From contig NZ_JASLER010000006.1 of NCBI RefSeq assembly GCF_030151085.1, forward strand, positions 1-64,000: DNA of 64,000 nt, given 5' to 3'. Below are positions 9,018-17,274 of the stretch, one piece after another (position 1 is the stretch's first letter; every line of letters begins with the position of its first letter). Position numbers and translations under genes: made by a program. This stretch comes from Bacteroides sp. (GTDB lineage: Bacteria; Bacteroidota; Bacteroidia; Bacteroidales; Bacteroidaceae). The notes under the pieces were generated by a model. The model ran no database searches, was not told the origin of the DNA, and saw only the letters and a program-made list of their open reading frames with translations.

Positions 9018-10448
9018 ATGATAACCGAAGAACTTAAGAAACTCTACATCGCACATACCGGACATGAACCGGAAATTATAGACGAACTACCCTCTTCCGG
9101 CTCCAATCGCCGCTATTTTCGTCTCGTTGGAAATCCAACTTTGATTGGTGTCAGCGGAGAGTCTGTCGAAGAAAACCGTGCATTCCTCTATATGGCGGAT
9201 CATTTCCGCAAGAAAGGTTTGCCTGTTCCGCAAGTATTGACCAAGTCCGAAGACGATGTCTATTACTTGCAAGAAGACCTTGGAGATACATTACTGTTTA
9301 ATGCTATTGAAAAAGGACGCAAGACCAGTGTCTTTGGCGAAGATGAAAAGCAGTTGTTACGCAAAACCATGCGTCTGCTACCCGGCGTGCAGTTTGCCGG
9401 AGCCGATGGAATGGACTTTTCTCACTGTTATCCGGCATCTGAATTCAACAGCCGCTCCATTCTTTGGGATTTGAATTACTTTAAATACTGTTTTCTAAAA
9501 GCCACCGGAATGGACTTTCTGGAAGACCGGTTGGAAGATGATTTCCAGAAGATGGCGGATGTATTGCTACGCAGCGGTTCGGCTACCTTTATGTATCGCG
9601 ACTTCCAGAGCCGCAATGTGATGATTAAAGATGGTGAGCCTTGGCTTATCGACTTCCAAGGAGGACGAAAAGGCCCGGTATATTATGACGTAGCCTCTTT
9701 CCTGTGGCAAGCTAAAGCCAATTATCCCGAAAGTTTACGAAAAGAGTTGCTTCAGGAATACATCGAGGCACTTCGTAAATACCAACCCGTAGATGAGTCT
9801 TATTTCTATGCACAACTCCGCCACTTCGTACTTTTCCGTACGATGCAGGTATTGGGCGCTTACGGTTTCCGTGGTTATTTTGAGAAGAAGCCACACTTTA
9901 TTCAAAGTGTACCGTTTGCCATTGAAAACCTTCGCCAATTGTTGCAAGATCCCTATCCCGAATATCCTTATCTCTGCCAAGTTCTGTGTGACCTCACGGA
10001 ATTGAAGCAATTTACTGATGATCTGCAAAAACGTCGCCTCGTGGTGAAGGTTACCAGTTTTGCCTATAAGAAAGGTATCCCCGAAGATTCGTCGGGCAAT
10101 GGCGGTGGCTTTGTCTTTGACTGTCGTGCAGTGAATAATCCGGGTAAGTATGAGCGCTACAAACCTTTCACTGGACTGGATGAGCCTGTGATCCGTTTCC
10201 TCGAAGACGATGGAGAGATTGCTGTATTCCTAGAACATGCATACGCATTGGTAGATGCATCTGTAAAACGCTATATAGAACGTGGATTTACTAATATTTC
10301 CATCTGCTTCGGTTGTACAGGTGGACAGCACCGTTCTGTTTATTCAGCCCAGCACATGGCCGAACATCTTAATCAGAAGTTTGGTGTACAGGTGAATCTG
10401 ATGCACAGAGAACAGAATATAGAACAATCGTTCAAAGCAAAAAACTGA
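9018..10448 (+). CDS. AmgK-like sugar kinase fused to a RapZ C-terminal domain
   Basis: The product (476 aa) has two parts. Residues about 1-330 are an aminoglycoside-phosphotransferase-fold kinase: 'FMYRDFQSRNVMI' is the catalytic loop and 'WLIDFQGGRKGPVYYDVASFLW' the metal-binding segment, the latter closely resembling AmgK, the anomeric MurNAc/GlcNAc kinase. Residues about 340-476 match the C-terminal domain of the RNase adaptor RapZ: 'VTSFAYKKGIPEDSSGNGG', 'FDCRAVNNPG' and 'ICFGCTGGQHRSVYSAQHMAEHL'. In E. coli that RapZ domain senses glucosamine-6-phosphate. The MurU-like gene starts 11 bases after the stop, supporting a role in amino-sugar recycling. The kinase substrate is inferred. Confidence 0.85.
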   Translation: MITEELKKLYIAHTGHEPEIIDELPSSGSNRRYFRLVGNPTLIGVSGESVEENRAFLYMADHFRKKGLPVPQVLTKSEDDVYYLQEDLGDTLLFNAIEKGRKTSVFGEDEKQLLRKTMRLLPGVQFAGADGMDFSHCYPASEFNSRSILWDLNYFKYCFLKATGMDFLEDRLEDDFQKMADVLLRSGSATFMYRDFQSRNVMIKDGEPWLIDFQGGRKGPVYYDVASFLWQAKANYPESLRKELLQEYIEALRKYQPVDESYFYAQLRHFVLFRTMQVLGAYGFRGYFEKKPHFIQSVPFAIENLRQLLQDPYPEYPYLCQVLCDLTELKQFTDDLQKRRLVVKVTSFAYKKGIPEDSSGNGGGFVFDCRAVNNPGKYERYKPFTGLDEPVIRFLEDDGEIAVFLEHAYALVDASVKRYIERGFTNISICFGCTGGQHRSVYSAQHMAEHLNQKFGVQVNLMHREQNIEQSFKAKN

Positions 10449-10459
10449 GAATAAAGCAT

Positions 10460-11203
10460 ATGAAAGCAATGATATTTGCCGCCGGACTAGGCACCCGCCT
10501 ACGTCCGCTGACAGACAATATGCCCAAAGCACTCATTCCCGTGGCTGGAAAGCCTATGCTGGAGCGAGTGATAATGCGATTAAAGGAGAGTGGATTTAAT
10601 GAAATAACAGTCAATATCCATCACTTTGGCGATCAGATAATAGACTTCCTACGCGCTAATAATAACTTCGGTGCAGAAATACATATCAGTGATGAACGGA
10701 ATATGTTGCTTGACACAGGAGGTGGAATCAAAAAAGCGCGTCCTTTTCTGGACGGTAACGAACCATTCCTGGTACATAATGCCGATATAATTTCCGAGAT
10801 TGATCTCAAAGCCTTCTACCTCCATCATTTAAAAAGTAATGCCGAAGCAACTCTATTGGTAAGTGAACGGAAAACGTCCCGATATCTTTTATTCGACAAA
10901 GAGCACCATCTGCATGGCTGGATCAATAAAACTACCGGAGAAGTAAAACCTACTGATTTCACTTATCAGGAAGGGATGTATAAGGAATTGGCTTTCGGTG
11001 GCATACATGTCATTTCGCCTTCCTTATTTCACTATATGGATGATGAAGAATGGACGAGCAAATTTTCTATTATCCCTTTCTACTTGTCCGTTTGTCAAAA
11101 AACGTATATACAAGGCTATCCACTTCAAGGTTTCAAATGGTTCGATATAGGAAAGCCGGAAACGCTAGAAAAAGCGGAGGAATATTATAAAATCAATAAA
11201 TAG
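10460..11203 (+). CDS. MurU-like sugar-1-phosphate nucleotidyltransferase
   Basis: This 247-residue protein has the nucleotidyltransferase N-terminus 'MIFAAGLGTRLRPLTDNMPKAL' with the Gly-rich nucleotide loop and catalytic Arg/Lys. It also has 'LDTGGGIKKA', 'FLVHNADIISEIDL' and 'GFKWFDIGKPETLEKA'. The size and sequence fit MurU, which turns MurNAc-1-phosphate into UDP-MurNAc. Coupling to the preceding AmgK-like kinase gives the two-step salvage route known from Pseudomonas. Substrate specificity cannot be read from sequence alone, and a mannose- or glucose-1-phosphate enzyme is possible. Confidence 0.85.
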   Translation: MKAMIFAAGLGTRLRPLTDNMPKALIPVAGKPMLERVIMRLKESGFNEITVNIHHFGDQIIDFLRANNNFGAEIHISDERNMLLDTGGGIKKARPFLDGNEPFLVHNADIISEIDLKAFYLHHLKSNAEATLLVSERKTSRYLLFDKEHHLHGWINKTTGEVKPTDFTYQEGMYKELAFGGIHVISPSLFHYMDDEEWTSKFSIIPFYLSVCQKTYIQGYPLQGFKWFDIGKPETLEKAEEYYKINK

Positions 11204-11223
11204 AACTACAGGTCTATCACTAA

Positions 11224-11267
11224 TTAGGTGCCAAAAATGTGACAAATCACACACTTTCGGCACCTAA
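11224..11267 (+). terminator. Hairpin between the MurU-like gene and the transporter pseudogene
   Basis: Arms 11224-11232 and 11259-11267 pair perfectly over 9 bp (TTAGGTGCC with GGCACCTAA). Pairing continues inward for about 8 more positions with one mismatch. It lies between convergent genes and lacks a strong T-run, so it may end transcription from either side. Confidence 0.5.
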
Positions 11268-11299
11268 AATATAATGAATATAAATCTTTCTTATATTCT

Positions 11300-12687
11300 C
11301 TAGCCAAGTGTCAAAATTAATAATTGTGCCGTCAGTACGCGCAAAAACATAGCCAATGGATATACTGTTGCATAGCCTACCGCAGGTGCATCACAAGAAG
11401 TTAGTTCGGAAGAATAAGCCAAGGCAGGCGGATTGGTATTAGTACCGGAAAGCACACCGATTAGTGTGTAATAATTCAGTTTCCACGCATAACGCCCTAT
11501 GAGTCCTCCTATTAACAGTGGTACAATCGTGATAATGGCACCATAGGCTATCCAAACATAACCACCTTCATAAATAATCGTATCTACAAACCCCTTTCCT
11601 GCACCCAAACCTACACAGGCGAGGAAAAGGGAAATACCGATCTCACGTATCATCAAGTTGGCACTCATGGTAGTATAAGTAATCAATTTATACTGAGGTC
11701 CGAAACGACTGATAAGGATGGATACGATCAGAGGCCCGCCCGCAAGTCCTAACTTTACTGGTTGAGGTATGCCGGGAAATGCAAAAGGGAGACTTCCTAA
11801 GATACATCCAAATGCAATGCCCAGAAAGATAGGTATCAAATTGGGATGGTTCAAACGCTTCAATGAGTTACCTAACACTTTCTCCGCATGGCTAACTGCA
11901 AGTTCGCTACCCACAATAGTCACCCGGTCACCCATCTGTAACTGTAGTTGTGGAGCCGCTACCAAATCAACTCCCGAACGATTCACACGGGTGATGCTGG
12001 CACCAAAGTTATTACGTATCTTTAGTTGCGCCAATGACTTACCATTCAAGTGAGTTCCTACAAATGTCCTAACCCGCGCTCAGCTTCATTTTCTTCTTGC
12101 TTAGTATTGATATGGAGAAGATATTTCAAAGCTAACAGTGCCAAGATAGCTCCTACTACTCCTAAAGGCTATGCCACAGCATAGCCTAATGCTATTTCCG
12201 GAGAATCAATTCCATGATAATCGCTATTTGCCTGTTGGGCGGCACCTAAACCGGGAGTATTGGTTACAGCACCTGACAAGATACCTACCATAGTCGTTAT
12301 TGGAATACCCGTAACAAAATGAAGTATTATCGTAATCAGTACGCTAATAAAAACAACCAGCATTGCCAGTACATTCAGTGTCAGTCCCCCTTTCTTAAAA
12401 GCTGAAAAGAAACCGGGACCAACCTGCAAACCAATTGAATATACAAACAAGATCAAACCAAATTCCTTCAGAAAGTGGAGCAAATGTTCGTCCAGATTCA
12501 GATTGAAATGTCCGAACACAATACCTACAAACAATATCAATGTAACTCCCAGTGAGATGCCCGCAACTTTCACTTTGCCAAGCATTATACCAAAAGCGAT
12601 AACAAGAGACAATATAAGTACGGAATGTGCCACTCCGCCACCCCAAAGGTCAGGATAACCTTCAAAGAGATTTCTTAATAGTTCCAT
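11300..12687 (-). pseudogene. Decayed AspT/YidE-family transporter
   Basis: The N-terminal membrane half (12169-12687, '[18 protein letters not shown]' and '[12 protein letters not shown]') and the C-terminal half (ending at 11300, '[12 protein letters not shown]' and '[19 protein letters not shown]') belong to one AspT/YidE/YbjL transporter, normally about 550 aa with two TrkA-C domains between two membrane halves. A TAG at 12169-12171 stands where the family has Tyr ('GYAVA-stop-PLGVVG'). Translation can be followed past it to about 12061 ('[19 protein letters not shown]'). The reading frame then changes near 12058-12070, and the sequence resumes in the second TrkA-C domain ('[22 protein letters not shown]'), so about 100 residues are missing. 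The gene is very probably non-functional. Confidence 0.85.
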
Positions 12688-12795
12688 AGCATCAATATGT
12701 ATATGTTTTTAATAATTAGTAATCGATAAAAAGTACCCCCACAGAAATCACTTCTCCAGGGATACACAGATTTCACACATAAAAAAAATAATTAT

Positions 12796-14328
12796 CTATA
12801 AAGGCATGTTGCCGTGTTTTTTGGGTGGGTTGCTCTGATTTTTATTATGAGCCATCTCCAAAGCCTGTACTAATTTGTAGCGTGTATCGCGTGGCATAAT
12901 GATTTCATCAATAAAACCACGTTCGGCCGCACGGTAAGGGTTGGAGAATTTATCTTCATATTCCTTGATTACCTCGTCCTTCTCTTCTGGAGAAGCTTTT
13001 CTATATAAAATGTTCACAGCACCTTCGGCTCCCATTACGGCAATCTCTGCTTGGGGATATGCCAGGTTTACATCGGCACCTGTAGGTTTGCTGGACATCA
13101 CGATATATGCGCCTCCATAAGCCTTGCGGGTAATCAGCGTAATTTTGGGAACAGTCGCTTCGGCATACGCATAGACAATCTTTGCACCATGACGAATAAT
13201 TCCGTTATGTTCCTGTATCGTGCCAGGTAAGAAACCAGGAACATCTTCAAAGGTTATCAGAGGAATGTTGAAGCAATCGCAGAAACGGATGAACCTAGCG
13301 GCTTTATCCGAAGCATCAATATCCAGTACTCCCGCCAAATAAGCAGGTTGATTGGCTACAATACCTACCGAATGTCCATTCAAGCGTCCGAACCCAACTA
13401 CGACGTTCTTTGCAAAATGAGGCATCACTTCAAAGAAATACTGGTTATCCAAAACAGGCTCTACAATATCCTTAATATCATAAGGCATATTCGGATCTTC
13501 GGGTATTACGGTCTGAAGGGCTTCGATGCTGCGATGGATGTCATCGGTACAAGGTACGAACGGAGTATCTTCCATATTATTGGATGGCAGGAAGCTCAGC
13601 AATTCACGAATACTCATTAAAGTTTCTTCTTCTGTATTGCACATAAAATGGCTAACACCACTCTTACTACTATGAGTATAAGCACCACCTAACTCTTCCT
13701 TATCTACTTCTTCGTGGGTAACGGTCTTCACCACGTCCGGTCCGGTAATGAACATGTGACTCTGTCCCTTTACCATAAAGATGAAATCAGTCAATGCAGG
13801 AGAATAACAAGCACCTCCCGCACAAGGTCCTAATATGGCAGATATCTGTGGAATAACTCCCGAAGCGATGGTATTTTGATAAAAAATAGAAGCATAACCT
13901 GCCAGACTGCTTACACCTTCCTGAATACGTGCACCACCCGAATCGTTCAATGCAATAACCGGAGCGCCATTTTTCAAGGCAAGCTGTTGTACTTTTACTA
14001 TTTTAGCGGCATTCATTTCGCTGAGTGTACCTCCATGGGCTGTAAAATCGTAAGCGTAAACAAAAACCGGACGACCGGCAATCTTGCCATATCCTGTTAC
14101 CATACCGTCACCGGGTATTTGCTTTTTCTCCATACCGAAGTTTGTACAACGGTGGTTCACAAACTTGTCAAGCTCATTGAAGGTTCCTTTGTCCAGCAAC
14201 ATATCAATACGCTCACGTGCCGTCATCCTGCCGGAAACATGCTGCTTTTCTATTCTATCCACACCGCCACCCAAAGAGGCACGTTTATCCAATTCTTCAA
14301 ATCGTCTATATATATCTTCTCTATTCAT
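12796..14328 (-). CDS. Acyl-CoA carboxylase carboxyltransferase subunit (propionyl/methylmalonyl-CoA type)
   Basis: The 510-residue subunit belongs to the carboxyltransferase family of propionyl-CoA carboxylase beta and methylmalonyl-CoA decarboxylase alpha. Signatures are 'ARERIDMLLDKGTFNELDKFV' near the N-terminus, 'DSGGARIQEGVSSLAGY' and 'GPCAGGACYSPALTDF' in the first crotonase-like half, and 'FEDVPGFLPGTIQEHNGIIRHGAKIVYAYAEATVPKITLITRKAYGGAYIVM' across the second half. It transfers carboxylate between biotin and the acyl-CoA. It lies 2 bases downstream of the biotin carrier gene. In Bacteroides such enzymes work around the succinate-to-propionate pathway; direction cannot be read from sequence. 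Confidence 0.93.
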   Translation of the reverse strand: MNREDIYRRFEELDKRASLGGGVDRIEKQHVSGRMTARERIDMLLDKGTFNELDKFVNHRCTNFGMEKKQIPGDGMVTGYGKIAGRPVFVYAYDFTAHGGTLSEMNAAKIVKVQQLALKNGAPVIALNDSGGARIQEGVSSLAGYASIFYQNTIASGVIPQISAILGPCAGGACYSPALTDFIFMVKGQSHMFITGPDVVKTVTHEEVDKEELGGAYTHSSKSGVSHFMCNTEEETLMSIRELLSFLPSNNMEDTPFVPCTDDIHRSIEALQTVIPEDPNMPYDIKDIVEPVLDNQYFFEVMPHFAKNVVVGFGRLNGHSVGIVANQPAYLAGVLDIDASDKAARFIRFCDCFNIPLITFEDVPGFLPGTIQEHNGIIRHGAKIVYAYAEATVPKITLITRKAYGGAYIVMSSKPTGADVNLAYPQAEIAVMGAEGAVNILYRKASPEEKDEVIKEYEDKFSNPYRAAERGFIDEIIMPRDTRYKLVQALEMAHNKNQSNPPKKHGNMPL

Positions 14329-14330
14329 GG

Positions 14331-14846
14331 TTATTCCTCTTTTATAATATCCAACTCAATCAAGACTTGATTTGCATTTACCGGATCGCCTTCGTTCACC
14401 AGTATTTTTTTCACGAAACAATCTGCGCTCACTTTATAGTTGCTCTGCATCTTCATGGCTTCCAGCACTACTGCAATATCCCCGGCAGAAAGTTTATCAC
14501 CTACCTGTATGGGGATACTCACCACTTTGCCCGGCATTGGAGCTACAATCTTATCACCTTGCTTTTCGTCAGTACCTTTCCTCATTTGCAGATATTTACT
14601 TTGCGTATCTACTATATCTACATGATAAGAACGATAAAACATATTCACGTCGTAACTTTTTCCGCTATCTCCACGCACAAGTCCTGCATTAAACGAATTT
14701 CCATCATGCAAAATGGAACAACTTCCGTTTTCTGCCATCACAATATCTACTTCATACGGCTTTCCATCTATGGTAAGCTGTACTTTATTTCCTTCTTTAC
14801 TGACCAAAGTAACATCTGCTACTCGGTCTCCTATATGTATTTCCAT
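14331..14846 (-). CDS. Biotin carboxyl carrier protein
   Basis: This protein of 171 residues ends in a biotinyl domain with 'APMPGKVVSIPIQVGDKLSAGD' and the biotinylation motif 'VVLEAMKM', in which the acceptor is Lys132. The first 90 residues form a small beta-rich domain of the type found in front of the biotinyl domain of propionyl-CoA carboxylase carriers. It lies between the biotin carboxylase (19-base gap) and carboxyltransferase (2-base gap) genes, so the three subunits are made together. Confidence 0.93.
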   Translation of the reverse strand: MEIHIGDRVADVTLVSKEGNKVQLTIDGKPYEVDIVMAENGSCSILHDGNSFNAGLVRGDSGKSYDVNMFYRSYHVDIVDTQSKYLQMRKGTDEKQGDKIVAPMPGKVVSIPIQVGDKLSAGDIAVVLEAMKMQSNYKVSADCFVKKILVNEGDPVNANQVLIELDIIKEE

Positions 14847-14865
14847 CTTATAATGATGAATTAAA

Positions 14866-16377
14866 CTATATTCTTAGTACTCCTTTTTGTAACCCAAACT
14901 CACGCCAACGACTAATAGGACGTCCATCCGATGCCAATGTCGAAGTATTTTCTTCCAGATTGACCAGATAGTCCATATAAGCGGCAATCATTGCAATATC
15001 CTCTATTTCCTCATTACTGCCGTTGGAGCGTATTAACATGCGGGCATTCTTTTCTATAAATAGGGTATTGTACTCCCCTTTCACAAAATCGGGTACGTGC
15101 ATGATACGCTTCAAATAGGCAAGATTCGTCTTCAGTCCCGTAATCTTATATTCGTAAAGCACTCGACGCATACGTTCTATGGCATATTGGCGAGTAGTGG
15201 CCCACACAATCAGCTTACCTATCATAGGATCATAATAGATAGGGATTTCGTAACCTTCATAAACATAACTGTCAATGCGGACACCAATTCCATTCGGCTC
15301 AGTCAGTTGCTTGATGATGCCTGGCGAAGGCATGAAATTATTCTCTGTGTCTTCGGCACAAATCCGGCATTCAATGGCATGGCCACGTTGCGAAAGTTCT
15401 TCTTGCTTCAGATGCAAATATTCATTATTGGCAACATGAATCTGCTCTTTTACCAAATCGACTCCTACTACTTCTTCAGTGATGGGATGTTCCACCTGCA
15501 AACGAGTATTCATCTCAAGAAAATAAAAATGCCGATTCCTGTCTACTAAAAATTCAATAGTCCCAGCACCTGAATAATTCACAGCTTTGGCGGCTGCCAC
15601 TGCCTTCTCTCCCATTTCCCGGCGTAATTCCGGAGTAAGAAAAGGAGAAGGACTCTCTTCCACTATTTTCTGATTATGACGTTGTACGGAACATTCGCGA
15701 TCAAAAAGATGGATTACATTCCCATGATTATCACCTAATATCTGAAACTCAATATGATGAGGTTCCTCCACAAATTTCTCCAGATAAACAGTATCATCAC
15801 CAAAAGAAGACATAGACTCTGAGCGAGCTGTATTGTATGCTTCTACCACTTCACTTTCATCATGGATAAGTCGCATACCCTTACCGCCACCTCCCATAGA
15901 GGCTTTCAGCATAACCGGATAACCTATTTCATTACAGATACGAATGGCTTCATCGGCACTCTGTAAAGGTTGCTCTGTACCGGGTACAACCGGTACACCG
16001 GCGGCAATCATACGCTTTCGTGCAGCTATCTTATCGCCCATAGCCTCCATAGTTTCGGCACTGGGACCAACAAATATGATACCTTCTTCCTTACAACGCC
16101 GTGTAAAATCAGCATTTTCGGACAAAAAGCCATATCCCGGATGAATGGTATCTGCTCCGCAGAGCTTAGCTACAGATATTATTTTTTCAATATTCAGGTA
16201 GCTCTCCTTTGCTACAGCTGCTCCTATCGGATAGGCTTCATCGGCATAAGCTACGTGATGCGAAGTACGGTCGGCTTCGGAAAAGACTGCTACCGTAAGC
16301 AGTCCCATTTCCTTGCACGAGCGCATCACCCGCAGAGCGATCTCACCTCTGTTGGCTATCAGTACTTTCTTTATCAT
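14866..16377 (-). CDS. Biotin carboxylase subunit of acyl-CoA carboxylase
   Basis: The 503-residue protein has the canonical biotin carboxylase start 'MIKKVLIANRGEIALRVMRSC', the ATP-grasp glycine loop 'MLKASMGGGGKGMRLIHDESEV' and 'FLEMNTRLQVEHPITEEVVGVDLVKEQI'. It uses ATP and bicarbonate to carboxylate the carrier biotin. It is about 50 residues longer at the C-terminus than E. coli AccC, as usual for propionyl-CoA type subunits. Its start overlaps the end of the Cys-rich gene by 35 bases. It is part of the operon whose leader carries the minus-strand cobalamin riboswitch. Confidence 0.94.
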   Translation of the reverse strand: MIKKVLIANRGEIALRVMRSCKEMGLLTVAVFSEADRTSHHVAYADEAYPIGAAVAKESYLNIEKIISVAKLCGADTIHPGYGFLSENADFTRRCKEEGIIFVGPSAETMEAMGDKIAARKRMIAAGVPVVPGTEQPLQSADEAIRICNEIGYPVMLKASMGGGGKGMRLIHDESEVVEAYNTARSESMSSFGDDTVYLEKFVEEPHHIEFQILGDNHGNVIHLFDRECSVQRHNQKIVEESPSPFLTPELRREMGEKAVAAAKAVNYSGAGTIEFLVDRNRHFYFLEMNTRLQVEHPITEEVVGVDLVKEQIHVANNEYLHLKQEELSQRGHAIECRICAEDTENNFMPSPGIIKQLTEPNGIGVRIDSYVYEGYEIPIYYDPMIGKLIVWATTRQYAIERMRRVLYEYKITGLKTNLAYLKRIMHVPDFVKGEYNTLFIEKNARMLIRSNGSNEEIEDIAMIAAYMDYLVNLEENTSTLASDGRPISRWREFGLQKGVLRI

Positions 16378-16591
16378 CTTTCTTCTTTTTGCTATAAAGA
16401 GGGTTCACCCCACTGATATAGAACGATTCTTTTACCTCACTCAGACAAGCCTGACACAGACAGTCCAAGTAATTATCATCTAAATACGCACGTTGATACG
16501 TGTCCAATTTGGCATTTGCACAATGACATTGCGAGATATCATTGTGGATGCACTCATGAGTTACACCACAACGTGGACATACCTTTTTCAT
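16343..16591 (-). CDS. Small Cys-rich (CWC-like) protein
   Basis: The protein (82 aa from the ATG at 16591) has cysteines arranged as 'CPRCGVTHEC', 'CHC' and 'CLCQAC', suggesting a zinc-binding fold of the Cys-rich CWC family, followed by a Lys- and Asp-rich tail. GGAG lies 8 bases before the ATG, which I prefer over a GTG at 16597. It is the first gene after the cobalamin riboswitch, and its 3' end overlaps the biotin carboxylase gene, so translation may be coupled. Its role is unknown. Confidence 0.75.
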   Translation of the reverse strand: MKKVCPRCGVTHECIHNDISQCHCANAKLDTYQRAYLDDNYLDCLCQACLSEVKESFYISGVNPLYSKKKKDDKESTDSQQR

Positions 16592-16671
16592 AGGCACTCC
16601 TTTCCATTAAATTTTAAAATTAATTTTCTTTTTCGTACTGTCTTTCTAATCCCTCGAGTAAAGGCAGACTT

Positions 16672-16860
16672 TAACGAATGGCAGGTCTTCTGACTGACTC
16701 CTAATCTTGAAGCCTTCCCGATAGAATAACACCCTATCAGTGGCAAAGGTTCTTTTCAAGACTTTAACAGAGCTTCACAGCAGCGGGACTGTCCGGGATT
16801 TACACCCGGTTCCCTTTTAATCCAGACAACAGTTATTGTTCGTCCGAAACCAATTCGGAG
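16672..16860 (-). ncRNA. Cobalamin riboswitch upstream of the carboxylase operon
   Basis: Read on the minus strand the element contains, in order, 'AAAAGGGAACCGGGTG' and 'AAATCCCGGACAG', then 'CCCGCTGCTGTGAAGC', 'GCCACTG', 'GGGAAGGC', and the 3' strand 'GTCAGAAGACCTGCC' (16681-16694). These are the conserved blocks of the adenosylcobalamin riboswitch with its B12 box. A minus-strand TATCTTTG promoter element lies just upstream (16862-16869), so the RNA begins with the aptamer. The next gene start is about 80 bases downstream and no terminator is evident in between. A GGAG before the Cys-rich gene suggests control of translation. Confidence 0.92.
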
Positions 16861-16861
16861 G

Positions 16862-16869
16862 CAAAGATA
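16862..16869 (-). promoter_or_regulatory. -7 promoter element of the riboswitch-carboxylase transcript
   Basis: The minus strand reads TATCTTTG, fitting TAnnTTTG, immediately upstream of the first aptamer block. It faces away from the matching plus-strand element at 16924-16931. Confidence 0.7.
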
Positions 16870-16923
16870 GATGTTTTTTTAATTTTATCTGGAATTAAAT
16901 ACGAAATAATGTATAAAAGTGTT

Positions 16924-16931
16924 TATCTTTG
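16924..16931 (+). promoter_or_regulatory. -7 promoter element of the first receptor transcript
   Basis: TATCTTTG matches TAnnTTTG and sits a few bases before the plus-strand cobalamin aptamer. The two divergent promoters are only 55 bases apart. Confidence 0.7.
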
Positions 16932-16935
16932 CCCC

Positions 16936-17115
16936 CGGAATTGGCAATCGGGAGGGCTAACCTGCCCTCCGATGTAAGGGAATCCGGTGCAATACCGGAG
17001 CTGTACCTGCAGCTGTAATCCTCAATAAAAAAATGTCTGTAACTACAGAAGCCACTGTTGCGGCAACGCAATGGGAAGGCAGTACAGGCAGAGGAGAGCC
17101 AGAATACCTACCAAC
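16936..17115 (+). ncRNA. Cobalamin riboswitch upstream of the first BtuB-like receptor
   Basis: The plus strand shows 'AAGGGAATCCGGTGCAATACC' with 'GGAGCTGTACCTGCAGCTGTAA', the B12-box segment 'GAAGCCACTG' (about 17048-17057), 'ATGGGAAGGC' and the closing 'GAGAGCCAGAATACCTACC' (to about 17112). The core order and spacing fit the cobalamin aptamer. About 160 bases of leader separate it from the receptor ATG at 17275. The leader differs from those of the two later receptor riboswitches, so its expression platform is probably different. Confidence 0.93.
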
Positions 17116-17274
17116 TTCCGCAACTTGAGCACTGAACTTCCAGGATTAGAAGTGAGATGTCCCCTATACTATAATAGTAGGTAGATTTCCTATTTTATTC
17201 TTTACGGGTCATTACCATTTACACAATAGAAGCGACGTGCCGTATTTTATTTATTCAACGAAAATCGGCGAACG

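Noticed and set aside
13876..14864. Long plus-strand open frames opposite the carboxyltransferase and biotin carrier genes
   Set aside because: They are antisense to well-conserved genes, contain Cys/His/Tyr-rich low-sense sequence and match no family.
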